From: Kribbella capetownensis
GTDB taxonomy: Bacteria > Actinomycetota > Actinomycetes > Propionibacteriales > Kribbellaceae
Assembly: GCF_004331485.1 (NCBI RefSeq)
Contig: NZ_SJKD01000007.1
Span: forward strand, 186,001-250,000
DNA length: 64,000 nucleotides
Direction: 5' to 3'
This document shows, piece by piece, positions 8,550 through 17,452 of the stretch. Made by a program: the position numbers and the translations under genes. Each line of letters opens with the position of its first letter. Position 1 is the stretch's first letter. The notes under the pieces are model-generated. The model ran no database searches, had not been told where the DNA came from, and worked only from the letters and a program-made list of their open reading frames with translations.

Positions 8550-9152
8550 ATGCCACTCGCATCCCAACCAGTCGGACGGCGCGAGCGGAACAAGCAGCAG
8601 AAGCTCGACCGCATCACCGCCGCCGCCCGAGAGCTCTTCGCCGAGCGCGGCGTCGACGAGGTCACCACCCAGGAGATCGCCGACAAGGCCGACATCGGCG
8701 CGGGCACACTGTTTCTCTACGCCAAGACCAAGGGCGAGCTCCTCCTGCTCGTACAGAACTCCACCTACGCCGAAGCGCTCGCACAAGGCGCGTCGGCAGC
8801 CGAGAGCATCCCCGACATACTCGACGCGGTGATCGCGATCGTCCGCCCCGTCGTGGAGTGCAACCGCAAACAGATCGACAATGGGCGCACCTACCTGCGC
8901 GAGATCGTCTTCGGCGACCCCGAGGAGCCCCGCCACCGCGACGCGCTCGTCCTGACCGTCCAGACTGAAAAGGCGATCGCCGACGTGCTACAGCGAAACG
9001 AGCGGATCAACTCCGGCGACGCCGCGACGCTCGCGCACATCGTCTCCGCGATCATGTTTGTCAGCATGGCGGCGACAATCAACATCGCCAACCCGGTCGA
9101 CGACATCGTGCAGGAGATCAGAGACCAGGTCCGGATTCTGCTGCCGAGGTAA
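8550..9152 (+). CDS. TetR family repressor
   Basis: A 200-residue regulator with an N-terminal helix-turn-helix (about residues 14-60): ITAAARELFAERGVDEVTT, then IADKADIGAGTLFLYAKTKG. The C-terminal ligand domain is unlike any I can name. It is the third gene in the operon, 81 bases after the hydrolase. The operon promoter carries four ordered TGAG/CTCA half-sites, so autoregulation with induction by the enzymes' substrate is the simplest model. Confidence 0.9.
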   Translation: MPLASQPVGRRERNKQQKLDRITAAARELFAERGVDEVTTQEIADKADIGAGTLFLYAKTKGELLLLVQNSTYAEALAQGASAAESIPDILDAVIAIVRPVVECNRKQIDNGRTYLREIVFGDPEEPRHRDALVLTVQTEKAIADVLQRNERINSGDAATLAHIVSAIMFVSMAATINIANPVDDIVQEIRDQVRILLPR

Positions 9153-9250
9153 TTCCGAGGGGCCGCGGGGATGCGACCCCGGCAGACTGGCCCGCCCCTG
9201 CATTGAGGTCGGTACTCCGAGTTCCGGAAGGGTTCTCCGCCGTAGGGCCG

Positions 9251-9541
9251 TCAGATCGCTACGTGATTGCTACCGAGAGAGCCGTCGTCGGCCGACGTGA
9301 GTCTGTGCGGCAATTGCCGAAGGTTGTCCTCGACGTGGCGAAGAACATGCCCCTGGCAACCACTAGGCGTGCCACGGAGAATATCGAACACGAGGGCCGT
9401 CGCGAGCTCCGCGACTGATGCGTGGGTCTGATGAGCCCAGGCCGTCAGCAGGTGGGCCGCTTCGGATGCGGAGACGTCGAACCAGACCATGAGTACGTCG
9501 CGGGCCTGCTCGACGACTATCGGGGTATACACCTCATCCAT
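9251..9541 (-). CDS. Small ANTAR-domain protein
   Basis: With the start at ATG 9541, behind AGAGGATG, the protein has 96 residues. Residues 8-56 form an ANTAR domain: VVEQARDVLMVWFDVSASEAA, then LLTAWAHQTHASVAELA, which ends as the family does. ANTAR domains bind paired RNA hairpins and prevent transcription termination. No sensor domain (GAF or receiver) is attached, so this is either a stand-alone ANTAR protein or the end of a lost GAF-ANTAR gene. The tail after residue 60 is unrelated to the family. Confidence 0.7.
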   Translation of the reverse strand: MDEVYTPIVVEQARDVLMVWFDVSASEAAHLLTAWAHQTHASVAELATALVFDILRGTPSGCQGHVLRHVEDNLRQLPHRLTSADDGSLGSNHVAI

Positions 9542-9729
9542 CGCAGGGACATCCTCTGCAGGACAGCTGGCGGCTGGACACCGGCTGCTTCCCAACCGTC
9601 GGCCGTCTAATCTCGCGGCCATCGACAGTCCAGTACCCCACCCCAATCCCGCATCCCGCCAAGCAAACGGTGCCGGCTGATCCAGGTAGGCGCCGATCGG
9701 GGCCGGACGGGCTCGTCTCGCAGTTTGGC

Positions 9730-9963
9730 TCAGTCGGGAGGTTCGACCGGGCGGCCCTCATTTCCGTCGGTGACATCCTCGTCTTCAGGCGGACGTCGTA
9801 CGTCGTTGCGCACGGGACCGGGCGCCTGCTGGCCTTCGTCGTGTTCGACGGTGTCGAAGTCCAGGCCGCCCTTGTCGAGTTCATCGTTCTCGAGGGCTTC
9901 GTTGAGTTCGGTGTCGCTGACGGTCTTGTGCTTGTCGTCGGGGTTGGGCCGGTCGAAGCTCAT
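9730..9963 (-). CDS. Small acidic hypothetical protein
   Basis: 77 residues, highly charged (about a third Asp/Glu), no hydrophobic core and probably disordered. It opens MSFDRPNPDDKHKTVSDTEL. A GGAGGCG ribosome site precedes the ATG, and the acidic composition is consistent along the frame, which supports a real gene. Similar short acidic proteins accompany actinobacterial stress clusters, but I recognise no named family. Confidence 0.6.
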   Translation of the reverse strand: MSFDRPNPDDKHKTVSDTELNEALENDELDKGGLDFDTVEHDEGQQAPGPVRNDVRRPPEDEDVTDGNEGRPVEPPD

Positions 9964-10285
9964 GGGTCGCCTCCAGATAGGTGGCCATCCAGTAACCCGG
10001 CCACCGCCTCCGCAATCATGGCCGTCAGTCGTGGACTGGTGTGGCGCGGCAGTGGTGTGCGGCGAGGATCTCGCGGCGGCGGTCGCCGCGCAGTGCCGGC
10101 GTCGTTCCGGTGGTAACAGTCTGTACGGGCTCGGCGTCTATGAGGCTCCTGTCTGAACCCGGCCTCGCGTTACCTCGTGACTCGCAGACCAAGCCACGCG
10201 GCGAGTCCAACGAGATCCTGGACCGACCCGCACTCGCTGAGAAGTGAGAGGCCGTTCGTTCACTGCAAGAACGCAGAGGACTTGC
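9964..10285. other. Gap without a recognisable gene
   Basis: Short frames occur on both strands, but none has both a ribosome site and a recognisable motif. A leftward stretch reading LSECGSVQDLVGLAAWLGL could be a remnant; I cannot assign it. Confidence 0.45.
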
Positions 10286-10465
10286 TCAGTCGGTGAGTAT
10301 GAGGAGGGCGTTGCTGACGACCTCGGTGAGGGCAGGGTCGATCCAGTAGCCGCGCTTGGCCAGCGTCTGGGCGTCGATGCCGAGGGTCATCGCGATCACC
10401 AGTGGCTGGATTGGCGTCGCCGCCTGCGGGCCCCTCAGATGTGCGCCGAGCAGCTTGCCGCCGGA
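10286..10465 (-). pseudogene. C-terminal fragment of a pyridine nucleotide-disulfide oxidoreductase
   Basis: Sixty codons matching the dimerisation domain of the mycothione/glutathione/mercuric reductase group: KLLGAHLRGP, then IQPLVIAMTLGIDAQTLAK, then WIDPALTEVVSNAL, where His-Pro of the usual HPALTE is Asp-Pro. The FAD domain, redox-active CxxxxC and NAD domain are missing. Upstream the frame is unrelated and borders a piece of another gene. Substitution of the catalytic His adds to the evidence of decay. Confidence 0.75.
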
Positions 10466-10549
10466 GGACGCGTCTGGAGACGGCGGCGGGACCAGGTAGT
10501 CGTCTTCGACCGAGGGCCGGAAGGGGTCCTCCCGGCGTATTCCCTCCGT

Positions 10550-10705
10550 CCATGGCGCCGCGAGACGTATCGGTGGCGTTCGTCGCATCCTTGCCGCCTG
10601 CCGCCAGTGCCCGTGTGAGGCGACCCGCCACAACGCCCGCCGCCGCCATCAGCAGGAACATGCCGGGCTTGCGCCGAGCGAACCTGCGGACCGGACCGCG
10701 TACCT
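10550..10705 (-). pseudogene. C-terminal membrane segment of a stress-cluster membrane protein
   Basis: The leftward frame reads RRFARRKPGMFLLMAAAGVV followed by AGRLTRAL. The pattern F-A-R-R-x-P-G-x-F-L-L followed by A-G-R ends a group of actinobacterial membrane proteins near DUF3618/holin-like genes. Only this last membrane segment and a short tail remain. It runs into the oxidoreductase fragment downstream, so the two pieces have been joined. Confidence 0.5.
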
Positions 10706-10918
10706 GCGATCAATGCACTCGAGCGGTGCCAATCGGAATTTCCGGCCGTGGTGGCACAGGTGGTTCTTCGCCCAGCAGGAGAGCCGGCCGAACGGGTGAG
10801 TCGCGCGGATCCGGAGACCGGTGCGACGCCTGGACGACGAACTCACCCCAAGCGCTCAAGTCCACCACCACAAGCCGAACGCAACCCAGCAGCTCTGATA
10901 CAGAAGACATGAAGAGGT

Positions 10919-11134
10919 CTAGGGCTGGTGGGGTGACTCAGGTGTGCCGCGGCCAGTGCGCGTCTGAAGTTCATCGATCAGACGCGAGGCCTCGGCCTTG
11001 CTCAAAGTGTCCGGGACGTCAACTCCCGCTTCTTGAGCAAGCGTGCCGAGGTACGACTGCTGCGGACCTGTCATCGGTTCGTCGCCGGTCGTCCACTTGT
11101 CGGGATCCTTCTCCGGCATCGGTTGCACAGTCAT
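10919..11134 (-). CDS. DUF3072 domain-containing protein
   Basis: 71 residues from ATG 11134 after GGAGG. The single DUF3072 domain is complete: DPDKWTTGDEPMTGPQQSYL, then LSKAEASRLIDELQ. The second part resembles a small SAP-like helix pair. Function unknown; members are small, soluble and common in actinobacteria, often near stress genes. Its neighbours are remnants, so it stands alone. Confidence 0.85.
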   Translation of the reverse strand: MTVQPMPEKDPDKWTTGDEPMTGPQQSYLGTLAQEAGVDVPDTLSKAEASRLIDELQTRTGRGTPESPHQP

Positions 11135-11328
11135 TGCCGCCTCCATACGCGAACATGCGATCGAATACAGGGCCCAGTACCCACTACCGCTACTCACATG
11201 CGTCCGCTGGAGGTCTTGGTCGATGTGGCCAGCGATGTCAGACGGGTGCGTATTCCTGATCCCGCAGCAGCCGGGCGAGATGGGCCGCTTTCGAGCACAG
11301 CCGTCCGCAGCGGATTCTGGAGGAAGCG

Positions 11329-11512
11329 ATGACGAATGAGAGGTCAGGCGAGGTCGGCGATCTGCGGTTGGCGACAATCGTCGTCAACGCGCTCGACACG
11401 CACCGCGCCGCAGCGTTCTGGAGCAAGGCCGTCGAACTACCCGGCGGAGCACGACTTCATCGTGCTCCGCGACACCGAGGGCAACGAGTTCTGCGTCATC
11501 CATGTCGACTGA
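11329..11512 (+). pseudogene. VOC (glyoxalase-like) gene with internal deletion and frame change
   Basis: From ATG 11329 the frame gives LRLATIVVNALDTHRAAAFW, the first beta-alpha module of a VOC protein. About 25 codons in, it jumps to another frame that reads AEHDFIVLRDTEGNEFCVIH, the family's last strand with its metal-ligand Glu region, ending at 11512. The whole middle (about 70 residues) is gone. The original ribosome site (GGAGGAAG) is still present. Confidence 0.8.
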
Positions 11513-11546
11513 GAGCAGACTGCCAGGCTGGATGAAAGGTCACGGT

Positions 11547-11999
11547 TCAGCGCGGTACGTCGCCGCGCCAGGCGCCGGTCTCTTGACCTCGCTCTTCGAT
11601 GAAAGTCTTGAACCGCTCCAGATCGCTCTTGACCCGCCCCTCGATCACGCCGAGCTTGTCACCTACCGTCTCCAGGAAACCGTCAGGGTCGATGTCCATC
11701 TGCGCTGTCACTCGGCTGGTCGTGTCACTCAGCTTGTGGAACGTGACAACACCGGCGTGCTCGGGGCCTGAATCTGACCTCCAGGCAACCCGCTCGTCGG
11801 GATGCTGCTCCGTGACCGTCGCGTCGAACTCACGGGTCGCTCCGCCGACCTTCACAACCCAGTGAATGTGCTTGTCATCGAGCTGCCGGATCTCCCGCAC
11901 GCCCTCCATGAATCGCGGGAAGGACTCGAACTGGGTCCACTGGTTGTAGGCCACCGTGACTGGAACGTCGACGTCGATCGATTGCGTGAACGTACTCAT
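11547..11999 (-). CDS. SRPBCC (START-like/polyketide cyclase) family protein
   Basis: A 150-residue soluble protein with the Bet-v1-like fold. It opens TQSIDVDVPVTVAYNQWTQF, then FPRFMEGVREIRQLDD, HWVVKVGG and AGVVTFHKLSDTTSRVTAQM, which is the order of the cyclase/dehydrase-2 subgroup. These bind a hydrophobic ligand in a central cavity; members near stress genes are of unknown function. The C-terminal helix ends in a basic/acidic tail (ERGQETGAWRG). Confidence 0.88.
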   Translation of the reverse strand: MSTFTQSIDVDVPVTVAYNQWTQFESFPRFMEGVREIRQLDDKHIHWVVKVGGATREFDATVTEQHPDERVAWRSDSGPEHAGVVTFHKLSDTTSRVTAQMDIDPDGFLETVGDKLGVIEGRVKSDLERFKTFIEERGQETGAWRGDVPR

Positions 12000-12532
12000 T
12001 CGCTATACCTCCGGGGAATCCTGGACTCATGTTCGACGCCTCCAGTACCCAGGGAGCCAGACCTGACTCTGGAAACTCGTTCGGTGCTGCTGAGACTCCG
12101 GCGTCCTTGTTTCCCTCGATTGGCCGACATGCGATGACCTTCGTTGCGAGAGGTCACCGGGAGTTGTGGCGCGAGTTGCCGCCAGCACGGAATCGACAGC
12201 GGCCACCTGCATCGTTCCACTGGAAGCTGCCGCGGCACCGCTCGAGCAGTAAGACGTCGACCGTCCCCCGGACCTTCTGCGGGCGGACTAGTGGTCAGAT
12301 GCGCCGCTCGGCAGCGAGACCTCCTCGTTGTCGGCCGGGAATTTGCCCGGGTCGCGAGTGATCGCCGCCCGCAGACCGCCGAGAAGACGGATGACTTTGC
12401 TGGCCGGGGCCGACCAGTATCGCCTGGCCTGCTAAGGAAACCAGACACACGAGACGCAGACACGGTGCCACGCTTTCGAGGCATAACGATGGGTACCTGC
12501 GCGGAATCACCACTAGGAACGAGGAGGAGCTG
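12000..12532. other. Gap without a convincing gene
   Basis: A leftward frame near 12290-12430 gives VIRLLGGLRAAITRDPGKF and ends soon after; it has no start codon or ribosome site and may be a C-terminal remnant. Nothing else is recognisable. The last 20 bases hold the ribosome site of the hemerythrin gene. Confidence 0.45.
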
Positions 12533-13084
12533 ATGACTTCCATCGACGTGATCGACGTCCTGACCGCGGACCACAGAGAAGTCCAGGAACTTGCGAATCA
12601 GATCAGCGCAACTGCCTCCACGGACGAACGCAGGGAGTTGACCGACCAGCTGATCGCAGAACTGGTGCGGCACTCGGTCGCCGAGGAAATGTACGTCTAC
12701 CCCGCGATGCGCGACCATCTTCCCGACGGCGAGAAGGCCGTCGAGCACGACACCGAGGAACACAAGGAGCTTGAGACTCTCATGAAGCAACTGGAGGGCG
12801 CGGACGCGGCGACGACGGCCTTCGAAGACACTCTCCGGAATTTGCAAGAGGTCCTGGTAGACCACGTGCAGGACGAGGAGACCGAGCAATTCCCGCAACT
12901 GCGGACGAGCATACCTGCCGCCAAGCTGATCGAACTGAAGGAGAAGGTCGAGACGGCGAAGAGGCTCGCACCCACCAGACCGCACCCGGCCGCACCGAAC
13001 GCCGAACTCTTTCACAAGCTCGTCGGTCCCGGGGTGGGACTGGTCGATCGCCTCCGCGACAAACTCACCGGCCGCAACTCGTAG
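12533..13084 (+). CDS. Hemerythrin HHE-domain protein
   Basis: 183 residues behind a strong GAGGAGGAG site. A four-helix hemerythrin-like domain spans about residues 5-140, with iron-ligand candidates in order: ADHREVQEL, RHSVAEEMYVYP, HDTEEHKELE and LVDHVQDEETEQFP. The C-terminal 40 residues are Pro-rich then basic. HHE proteins hold a di-iron site and sense or store O2, NO or iron; they recur in actinobacterial stress loci. The open reading frame has no defects. Confidence 0.9.
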   Translation: MTSIDVIDVLTADHREVQELANQISATASTDERRELTDQLIAELVRHSVAEEMYVYPAMRDHLPDGEKAVEHDTEEHKELETLMKQLEGADAATTAFEDTLRNLQEVLVDHVQDEETEQFPQLRTSIPAAKLIELKEKVETAKRLAPTRPHPAAPNAELFHKLVGPGVGLVDRLRDKLTGRNS

Positions 13085-13370
13085 CGCCCTGCAGATCCTG
13101 CGGCCGGGAGAGCAACGTGCCCGCCTACCAAGTCCGTCGTACGGCTCGCCCGCACGCGGGTACCTGGTCACCAGTTCGGCGCAGGACGTTGCCGACAGCA
13201 ACGCAACTGTGCGCCCGGAAGCCGTTGGCTACCGCGCCGATCGAGACAGGCCTGGTGGAAACGGTGATCTCGAGGGCGGGAGGAGTCCTCGTGCCTTCCG
13301 ATCGGCTCGCCCTGGCCGAACTGCCAAGACGCCCATACGGACACCAGGAGATGACTGTGGCGGCCTCAAC

Positions 13371-13835
13371 GTGACGGATTCCGGCAGGGTTGACGTGCGG
13401 TCGTCGGTGCTCGCGGCCGGGGTGATCGGCATCGCCGTGATGGCGGCGGTCGATGAGATCGTGTTCCACCAGGTGCTGGGATGGCATCACTTCTACGATC
13501 GGTCGACACTCACAATTGGCCTCTTGTCGGACGGCCTCCTCCACGCCGCCGAACTCGTTGCTCTGGTTGGTGGATTCGCCTGGTACGCCGATCTACGCCG
13601 CAGGCGTGTCATGGGCACAGTGGCCGGCTGGGGCGGGTTCTTGACGGGGGCAGGGCTGTTCCAACTGTTCGACGGTTTTGTCGATCACAAGATCCTGCGG
13701 CTGCATCAGGTCCGGTACGGCGTGAACCTGCTGATCTACGACGTGCTGTGGAACATCGCCGGCGGCCTGCTGGTGCTGGTCGGTCTGACGCTGGTATGGC
13801 GAGTACGGTCGCATGCACACTCTCGTGAGCCCTGA
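13371..13835 (+). CDS. DUF2243 membrane protein
   Basis: 154 residues from GTG 13371, whose GTGA overlaps the stop of a short upstream frame (MTVAAST) beginning at ATG 13351 behind CCAGGAG, so translation may be coupled. Four membrane helices. Family landmarks are VDEIVFHQVLGWHHFYD, LSDGLLHAAELVALV, LFQLFDGFVDHKILRLHQVR and YDVLWNIAGG. The conserved His/Asp residues face one membrane leaflet, suggesting metal or heme involvement, but function is unknown. It overlaps the start of the CtaG-like gene by 23 bases. Confidence 0.9.
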   Translation: MTDSGRVDVRSSVLAAGVIGIAVMAAVDEIVFHQVLGWHHFYDRSTLTIGLLSDGLLHAAELVALVGGFAWYADLRRRRVMGTVAGWGGFLTGAGLFQLFDGFVDHKILRLHQVRYGVNLLIYDVLWNIAGGLLVLVGLTLVWRVRSHAHSREP

Positions 13836-14727
13836 CCACGTCGGCCGCGAGTCCGGCAGTCCAGGACTGGGTGTGTTCCCACTCGTCTTGGTCGGCCTTC
13901 TCGCCGTGGCATATCTCGTGGCCGCCGTACATGACAAGCGACGCTGGAGCCACCGCCGGACAGCGGCGTGGCTGGTCGGCTGCTGCTCACTGGCCGTCGC
14001 GGTGTCGCTGATGTTTGGCGACGGGACATCTGGCGTGCGCTTGCACATGACTCAGCATCTGCTGTTCGGCATGGTCGCTCCGCTTGGGCTGGTTCTGGGT
14101 GCCCCGGTGACCCTACTGTTGCGGATCTCCCCTCCGCGGGTACGGCGGACGATGTCGCGGCTGCTGCGGTCCCGGCCGTTGCACGTGCTGAGTCATCCCG
14201 CCGTGGCGGGATTGTTGAGTACCGGCACGCTGTATCTGATTCTCCTGACGCCGCTGTATTCAGCTGCCGAGAACCACCAACTTCTCCACCACAGCCTGCA
14301 CTTGCACTACTTGGCCGCGGGCTATCTGTTCACCTGGTCCATCTGCGGACCTGATCCAGCGCCCCGTCGGCCCAGCGTGCGGGTGCGAACGACGGCGCTG
14401 ATTCTGGCGGGCGCCGCTCACGCGGTGCTGGCGAAGCTGATGTATGCGCAGGCCGACGGTCGCGGCGCCGAACTTACCGGTGACGACGCCGCGGCGGTCC
14501 GGACCGCCGCGAAGTTGATGTACTACGGCGGCGACGTCGTAGAACTCCTCCTCGCGCTCGCCTTGTTCGTCACCTGGTATCACCACCGCAGCCGTCTCGC
14601 CGTGCCCGCTGTCGGGAAGGCACGCCCACGCGCTGGCAGCCGGTCGAAGGACCGTGAGCAACGCCGGCCGGGCCGTACGTCGCCGGCGCCCTACCACCCG
14701 CGTCGTCCACTCGGAGACGACCATTAA
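13813..14727 (+). CDS. Cytochrome c oxidase assembly protein, CtaG (caa3) family
   Basis: 304 residues, about seven membrane helices. The histidine-bearing family segments are present: LHMTQHLLFGMVAPLGLVLG, then HQLLHHSLHLHYLAAGYLF, then GAAHAVLAKLMY and YYGGDVVELLLALALF. In Bacillus this family is needed to form active caa3 oxidase and is proposed to deliver copper. The C-terminal 50 residues are basic and disordered. Overlap with the DUF2243 gene marks a two-gene operon, a pairing common in actinobacteria, so the two may act on the same membrane process. Confidence 0.9.
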   Translation: MHTLVSPDHVGRESGSPGLGVFPLVLVGLLAVAYLVAAVHDKRRWSHRRTAAWLVGCCSLAVAVSLMFGDGTSGVRLHMTQHLLFGMVAPLGLVLGAPVTLLLRISPPRVRRTMSRLLRSRPLHVLSHPAVAGLLSTGTLYLILLTPLYSAAENHQLLHHSLHLHYLAAGYLFTWSICGPDPAPRRPSVRVRTTALILAGAAHAVLAKLMYAQADGRGAELTGDDAAAVRTAAKLMYYGGDVVELLLALALFVTWYHHRSRLAVPAVGKARPRAGSRSKDREQRRPGRTSPAPYHPRRPLGDDH

Positions 14728-14855
14728 GGTTTGTGCGGTCTCGATAGGTCACCCACTGCAGAAGCCGCCATCAGCTCAGCGGGTACCGATCGGCCGATTC
14801 GCATGTCGTCAAACCTCGGGTGGCATCCGACTTGTCAACGATTCGGGGTGGAACG

Positions 14856-14990
14856 ATGTTGATCCGCACTGCCCCGTTCCGGGAGCTCGACCGGCTCGCC
14901 CAACAGCTGACTAGCCAGGCATCACCAGGGACGTGGTCGCATCCGAGCCCAATGCCGATGGCCGACGAAGCGTTCGCGATCGCCGGCTGA
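14856..14990 (+). pseudogene. N-terminal fragment of an Hsp20/alpha-crystallin chaperone gene
   Basis: A 44-codon frame from ATG 14856 reads MLIRTAPFRELDRLAQQL, then GTWSHPSPMPMADEAF, and stops at TGA 14988. This is the unmistakable opening of actinobacterial Hsp20 proteins (MLxRTDPFRELDRL, then MPMDAWR). The entire alpha-crystallin domain is missing, so no chaperone function remains. Confidence 0.75.
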
Positions 14991-15140
14991 GCCAAGGGCG
15001 TCCACCTCAGGAGCAGGCCGCCGACGCTGCCGTGTGGATCCGGGCCCGACTTGCCCAGCCAATGAGTCCGCACCCCAACGACTCGAGATTTTGCTGGCGC
15101 TCATCTCATCGCCACGCCACCTTCGGCTGAAGGATGGTGA

Positions 15141-15653
15141 CGCAGGTCTCCACTGGACGAAATTCGCGCTTCAGGCGCTGAACTGCAGCTATCCGGCCTC
15201 CTGCTGCACGCTCGCGGATCCACGTCGGAGATCGCCGCGGTCACTGATGAGGTCGTAGCCGACGTGTACAACCTGCAGATCGACGCCGAGGCGGGTCCGC
15301 TGGTCGAGTGCTTCGGAACCCACGCCACAGTCCTGATCCGCGACACTACGACCGACGACCGCTGGCCAGCTTGGGCGGCGAAAGTGGCCGGCCTCGGGGT
15401 GGGCAGCGTGCTGGACGTCCCGTTGACAGTCAACGCCAGCAAGCAGTCAGTCGGCGTACTCGGCTTGTACAGCCCGCAGCCGGATGCGTTTGGCGACGAC
15501 GAAGCGATCGCACACATTCTGGCCCGGCACGCGTCAGTCGCCGTCGCGACCGCGCGACGTGAAGTAACGATGGCCTGGGGTTCGCCGCCAGGGCCTCCAC
15601 GAATCGCGGCGGCCCACGACCTTGGAAGGCTCTGCCGGTCATCGGACTGGTAA
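15141..15653 (+). pseudogene. GAF-domain remnant of a sensor protein
   Basis: The open frame has no plausible start; the first valine codon near homology is GTG 15264. It encodes most of a GAF domain: ECFGTHATVLIRDTTTDDRW, then VGSVLDVPLTV, VGVLGLYSPQPDAFGDDE and ARHASVAVATARR. The ANTAR or kinase domain that should follow is absent; the tail is unrelated. With the start also lost, I treat it as a remnant. Confidence 0.65.
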
Positions 15654-15790
15654 CTCTCTCCGTCTACTACATCACTTATGACCCGTTCGAGACCGTGTGA
15701 TGCCGCACTTCGTCAGCGAGCAGCTCGGCAGCGGCGTCAATGGCTACACGATCCTGTGGACCTCGTACGGCGCGGCCGCGTGGCTGACGC
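15623..15790 (+). pseudogene. Frameshifted fragment of an MFS transporter gene
   Basis: One frame reads LPVIGLVTLSVYYITYDPFE and hits TGA at 15698. A neighbouring frame continues MPHFVSEQLGSGVNGYTILW, then GAAAWL. Together they give a membrane helix, the loop and the next helix of an MFS permease with one frame change at the TGA. No other part of the gene is present. Confidence 0.55.
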
Positions 15791-15893
15791 ATGGCAGTCC
15801 GGCCTCAATGTCGGGTGGAAGTCCTGATCCAGCAGAGGCGCGACGTCGTTCTGCTGGCGTTTTGTACGCGGGTGTTGCGGACACTGGAGCGCT

Positions 15894-17264
15894 ATGCCGA
15901 CCGCGCTGCCTGTTGCCTCGCCGCTGGACACCGGACTCGCGCTGCAGGATGTCTTCCTGCCGCTTGTCGCCCAGGGCGCAATCCTCCGACGACCACGGCT
16001 CGGCACTCTCGCGGAGCAGTTGCATGCCGACGATCGAGCTCTCCGCCGCGTTCGGCACCTCCGACGTAAGTACGGCGAAGGCCCGGTGCTGTTCCGATTC
16101 CCGGGTCGCACGATCGCGCTGGTTCTCGCACCGGACGACGTCTGCCGACTGCTCGCCGAGACGCCCGAACCGTTCACGGCCGCGACAACGGATAAAGCCG
16201 GCGCGCTCCGGCACTTCCAGCCGCACTCGGTGCTCGTCAGCGATCCTCCGCTGCGCGCGCCTCGACGGGAGCTCAATGAGCAGGTGCTCGACACCCATCA
16301 GCCGGTGCACCGCCACGGCCACCGGATGCTCGAGGTGGTCCGCGAGGAGCTCGACACGATGACGGCGACCTTGAGCTGGGATGACTTCCGCGCCATCTGG
16401 TCACGCATTGCGCGGCGCATTGTTCTCGGCGACTCCGCGCGCGACGACACCGAGGTTTCCGCCCAGCTCGATCAGCTCCGCGCGGACGCCAACTGGGCCG
16501 GGTTCCACCGTCGCCGCGACGAGCTCAGGCACCACTTCCTGGCCGCGCTCGGGAGCTACGTCGACGAGGCCGAGCAGGGAAGTCTCGTCGAGATCGTCCA
16601 TGACCTCGGCGCAGACCACGGCGGCGTTGACAGTGCGGACGCGAACCTGCGGCTCGGCGATCTCGATCCGGCCGGTCAGGTCCCACACTGGCTCTTCGCC
16701 TTCGACGCCGCGGGGATCGCACTCTGGCGACTGTTTGCCGTGCTCGCCACCCGCCCCGCCGCCCTGGAACAGATCGTCGCGGAAGGCAATCATCCCGAGG
16801 CCTCACCCCTGCTCGCCGAGGCCGGCGCAGCGGTCCAGGAGTCACTCCGGCTCTGGCCGACAACCCTCGTCGTACTGCGGGAGTCGGACGCCGACACCGA
16901 GTGGCGCGGTCGCATCGCACCCGCCGGCACAGAGTTCGCCATCGTCAGCTCGGTCTTTCACCGAGACGAGCAGGCGCTCGACTTCGCCCACAGGTTCGAG
17001 CCCATGATCTGGCTCGACGGCCGATCCGACGCCTCATGGCCGATCATTCCGTTCAGCGCCGGTCCGGCAGAGTGCCCCGGTCGCAACGTCGTACTCCTCA
17101 CCACCAGCGCCGCGGTGAGCCACGTTTCCATGCGCTACAACCTCGACCTCGACCCAACCACACGCGCGAAGCTAGCCGGCCGAATGCCTACCACTCTCAA
17201 CCACGCCACCATCCGCCTCGGCTTCTGGCGTCAAAACTGCACTGCGGAAGGAGATTCACCATGA
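15894..17264 (+). CDS. Cytochrome P450
   Basis: 456 residues, ATG 15894 behind GGAG. K-helix ExxR motif is ESLRLWP (about residue 322). The heme loop is PFSAGPAECPGRNV (about residue 391), matching FxxGxxxCxG with the axial Cys. The I-helix (FAFDAAGIALWRLF, about residue 267) lacks the usual acid-alcohol pair, with Ala-Leu after AGI, so oxygen activation or the reaction may be unusual. No membrane anchor. Redox partners are not nearby. Its stop overlaps the start of a Pro-rich peptide (ATGA), so the two are coupled. Confidence 0.92.
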   Translation: MPTALPVASPLDTGLALQDVFLPLVAQGAILRRPRLGTLAEQLHADDRALRRVRHLRRKYGEGPVLFRFPGRTIALVLAPDDVCRLLAETPEPFTAATTDKAGALRHFQPHSVLVSDPPLRAPRRELNEQVLDTHQPVHRHGHRMLEVVREELDTMTATLSWDDFRAIWSRIARRIVLGDSARDDTEVSAQLDQLRADANWAGFHRRRDELRHHFLAALGSYVDEAEQGSLVEIVHDLGADHGGVDSADANLRLGDLDPAGQVPHWLFAFDAAGIALWRLFAVLATRPAALEQIVAEGNHPEASPLLAEAGAAVQESLRLWPTTLVVLRESDADTEWRGRIAPAGTEFAIVSSVFHRDEQALDFAHRFEPMIWLDGRSDASWPIIPFSAGPAECPGRNVVLLTTSAAVSHVSMRYNLDLDPTTRAKLAGRMPTTLNHATIRLGFWRQNCTAEGDSP

Positions 17265-17452
17265 GCACCACCCCCGTACCGCCCGTACCGCCCGTACCGC
17301 CGGTGCCACCCCTGCCCGACCCCACCGACCCCGACCGCTCGTTCCCCGGCCGAACCGACCCGGACCACGACACCACGCCGTACCCCGACCCACAACCAGA
17401 CGAAGACCCCGACGAACAACTCCCACGCGACACCTCGTCTTCGACAAGGTGA
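17261..17452 (+). CDS. Pro/Asp-rich small protein coupled to the P450
   Basis: 63 residues. The ATG at 17261 overlaps the P450 stop and has its own strong GGAAGGAG site. It starts with four VPP repeats, encoded in part by a 9-base tandem repeat (GTACCGCCC from 17276), followed by acidic DPTDPDRSF, PDPQPDEDPDEQLP. No Cys and no hydrophobic segment, so disordered. No family is recognised. The coupling argues for co-production with the P450. Confidence 0.65.
   Translation: MSTTPVPPVPPVPPVPPLPDPTDPDRSFPGRTDPDHDTTPYPDPQPDEDPDEQLPRDTSSSTR

Noticed and set aside
12295..12543. Possible leftward gene between SRPBCC and hemerythrin genes
   Set aside because: No start or ribosome site and no family; the stretch VIRLLGGLRAAITRDPGKF is too short to call.
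17276..17310. Tandem 9-base repeat considered as a CRISPR or regulatory repeat
   Set aside because: It is in frame within a translated Pro-rich peptide, with no spacers.
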